A stretch of 64,000 nucleotides of DNA, from positions 62,001 to 126,000 of the forward strand of contig NZ_LYMM01000084.1 in assembly GCF_002896965.1 (NCBI RefSeq), in the 5' to 3' direction. A program made the translations under genes and the position numbers. Shown one piece after another: positions 62,506 through 64,000 of the stretch (position 1 is the stretch's first letter; every line of letters begins with the position of its first letter). The notes below the pieces were generated by a model that was not told where the DNA came from, searched no databases, and was given only the letters and a program-made list of their open reading frames with translations. This DNA comes from Novosphingobium guangzhouense (GTDB lineage: Bacteria; Pseudomonadota; Alphaproteobacteria; Sphingomonadales; Sphingomonadaceae).

Positions 62506-62936
62506 GCGTGCGCCTCCTTCGGCACCGAATAGCCGATCCAGCCCGCAGCCAGAGCCAGCACGGTGGAGATCACGGATAGGGCAAGACCGGTTGTCCCGAC
62601 CGAACTCCAGCCGTCATGGCTGTGCTGGAATGCGTTGATAAGGCCGACAACGAACAGGGCACCCAGAATTATCGCAAGCCCGCGGCTTCCCGTGTACCGC
62701 ATTACCGCCCGCACGAGCGCCCATGCCAGCGACAGTCCGGTGAAGACCAGTGCTCCTGCGATCAGCCAGGCTGCGAAATTCGACCACTGCATCTCGGAAC
62801 TGTTGAGATAGGTTGCGTCCGCCGCCAACGCTCCGGGAAACAATGCCACCGGGAATGCGAGCAGGATTCCGTGAAGAGGATGCAACGCCGTGGGAGCGTT
62901 GCGTGAAAAGGCTGCGGGCAAGTCGGGTTCCTTCAA
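62502..62936 (-). CDS. DUF2231-family membrane protein
   Basis: A 144-residue protein with four helices (about 20-40, 53-73, 86-105 and 116-136). Starts MKEPDLPAAFSRNAPTALHPLHGILLAFPVALFPGA, with LHPLHG matching the DUF2231 motif that often has haem-ligand-like His. Members commonly pair with dehydrogenases and cytochromes. Overlaps the sorbosone-type gene by 4 bases. Confidence 0.82.
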   Translation of the reverse strand: MKEPDLPAAFSRNAPTALHPLHGILLAFPVALFPGALAADATYLNSSEMQWSNFAAWLIAGALVFTGLSLAWALVRAVMRYTGSRGLAIILGALFVVGLINAFQHSHDGWSSVGTTGLALSVISTVLALAAGWIGYSVPKEAHA

Positions 62937-63254
62937 TGCCTCGGGTCAGGATACAATCTGCAAATGCGCCGGGTAGCGATGAGTTGCCGACAAAGCCCTG
63001 CAGCCCGATATCGCAGGTGAACACCGCTCGGTCTGCGCTTCCCTTTCATCGAAGTAGTCAAGCGCGACAAACTGGCGTGTAATCCGCACCGGTCTCGTCC
63101 GGTCCTGGCAGTTAGCTCTCCTGTGGTGTTTCGGCAGCCATATGGCGTTGCAATATGTCACTAAAGCCGCTTGTTCACCGTAAGGCGCTGATTATTATAC
63201 TTTTGGGCGATGACAATAATGCGATTGATTCGCATAAGCGATATCACTATTGCA
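62937..63254. other. Intergenic region between DUF2231 and the last receptor
   Basis: A divergent region of about 318 bases. It holds a TATTATACT element near 63193 and a Fur-like box at 63220. I see no gene in the rest; a possible ATG at 63210 or 63219 overlaps the box and is not used. Confidence 0.5.
63220..63234. promoter_or_regulatory. Fur-like box upstream of the right-edge receptor
   Basis: TGCGATTGATTCGCA, one mismatch from the palindrome TGCGAAT-N-ATTCGCA, 20 bases before the receptor ATG. It is followed by ATAAGCGATATCACTATTGC, with a second set of half-site-like words. Confidence 0.6.
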
Positions 63255-64000
63255 ATGCAGCATTTTGCAAGGGGGCGCGTCATTCGTAAGTTTGTAGTTC
63301 TGAAGTCACTGGTGCTGGCTGCTCCGATCCTCTCCACCCCGGCTTGGGCGGAAGGAGAGGAGAATGACGCTATCGTCGTTAACGGGCGCTCCGAAAGCCT
63401 CTACGGGATCACGAATGCCAGCACCGGCATGAAGATCGACGTACCGGTGCTTAAAACACCGCAGTCGGTCACGGCGATTTCCAATCAGGTAATTCTGGAG
63501 CAATCGGCTGAGACGCTGACCGACGTTCTGCGCAATGTCAGCGGTATCACAGAGGCGAATTCCTTCGGCAACACTGGCGACAATTTCATCATTCGCGGGT
63601 TTGAAAGCGGGCAAGGCTCAGTGCTGCGCGACGGCTACCTGAGTGTTCAGGTTCGCGCGCTCAATGCCTCTACCGAGCGGGTGGAAGTGCTTAAGGGGCC
63701 AGCCTCACTGCTCTATGGGCGGTTCGAGCCGGGTGGCCTTGTTAACGTTGTCACAAAAAAGCCGCTGGACACCTTCCACTATACCGTCAGCGGCAATTTC
63801 AGCACGCGCGGCCAGAACCGCCAGATGGCAGACGTTACCGGTCCGCTGGGCGGCGGTTTTGCCTTCCGCCTGATCGGCGAGCGTGAAGACAGCGATTACT
63901 GGCGCAAGCACGGCCACGACATAGAGCGCACGTTTATAGCGCCCAGCCTGTCGTGGAGCGGTGGCGCCCTCAGCATGCTGGCGACCTACGAATACACCGA
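63255..64000 (+). CDS. TonB-dependent siderophore receptor, 3' partial
   Basis: The frame is open from ATG 63255 to the right edge, giving about 248 residues. A signal peptide (VVLKSLVLAAPILSTPAWAE) is followed by TonB-box-like DAIVVNGRSE and most of the plug: VPVLKTPQSVTAISNQVI, TGDNFIIRGFESG, VEVLKGPASLLYGRFEPGGL and VNVVTKKP. The barrel starts near residue 175 and is cut. The upstream ATG codons at 63210/63219 lie on the Fur-like box, so 63255 is preferred. Confidence 0.93.
   Translation, partial: MQHFARGRVIRKFVVLKSLVLAAPILSTPAWAEGEENDAIVVNGRSESLYGITNASTGMKIDVPVLKTPQSVTAISNQVILEQSAETLTDVLRNVSGITEANSFGNTGDNFIIRGFESGQGSVLRDGYLSVQVRALNASTERVEVLKGPASLLYGRFEPGGLVNVVTKKPLDTFHYTVSGNFSTRGQNRQMADVTGPLGGGFAFRLIGEREDSDYWRKHGHDIERTFIAPSLSWSGGALSMLATYEYT

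Overview
The window looks like a chromosomal segment of a sphingomonad (Alphaproteobacteria, Sphingomonadales; Novosphingobium or a close relative is my best guess). The reasons are the high G+C, the number of TonB-dependent receptors (five intact or edge-cut siderophore- or substrate-type genes, one atypical receptor-like gene and one receptor remnant), the glnB-glnA, bioFHCDA and ybeY-corC arrangements, and the frequent 4-base ATGA/GTGA gene overlaps. I see no rRNA, tRNA, insertion sequence, phage or CRISPR array.

Layout. 1-2.5 kb: a siderophore-type ABC half-transporter, cut by the left edge, and a coupled methyltransferase. 2.6-9.0 kb: a ROK-family repressor divergent from a TonB-dependent receptor and a secreted tannase-like esterase, with a NagC/Mlc-like operator between them. 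9.0-9.8 kb: a peroxiredoxin-fold protein without cysteine, then a perfect 26-bp inverted repeat containing a Fur-like box. 9.8-21.5 kb: a large iron-uptake island with tonB-fecI-fecR, an STN-type receptor, a PepSY membrane reductase, DUF3325 and DUF3649 proteins and a second receptor-like protein; opposite them lie another PepSY protein, a protein that looks like a DUF3325-DUF3649 fusion, and the 3' remnant of a lost receptor. 21.7-25 kb: small membrane proteins, a SulP transporter and a lysozyme.

25-32 kb is core metabolism: glnA, glnB (with a near-consensus sigma-54 promoter), argC, an SH3 protein, an M17 peptidase, a lipoprotein, map and an uncharacterised protein. 33-35.3 kb is a siderophore receptor with a Fur-like box. 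35.4-39.9 kb is the biotin operon bioF-bioH-bioC-bioD-bioA, each junction overlapping by 4 bases. 40-47.3 kb holds ybeY, corC, a LysR regulator, a DUF2059 protein, phoH, an RcnB-like protein, a hydrolase and miaB. 47.3-48.3 kb is a poorly coding stretch with small, partly broken membrane-protein genes.

48.3-55.6 kb is a second iron island: a PchR-like AraC regulator, a siderophore receptor, two small membrane proteins, a PepSY reductase, an unknown protein, a 51-residue ORF and a siderophore-interacting reductase. 55.6-61.1 kb is a five-gene caa3-type oxidase operon in which subunits I and III are fused and a tri-haem cytochrome c is included. 61.2-62.9 kb is a sorbosone-dehydrogenase-like lipoprotein with a DUF2231 protein. 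The window ends inside another siderophore receptor.

The main theme is ferric-siderophore uptake. Receptors carry ligand across the outer membrane using TonB, and three PepSY-type membrane proteins, each beside two three-helix proteins or their fusion, probably reduce the iron at the inner membrane. Six sites resembling TGCGAAT-N-ATTCGCA lie in front of the iron genes. All functions are inferred from sequence motifs and gene context only; no database search was run.
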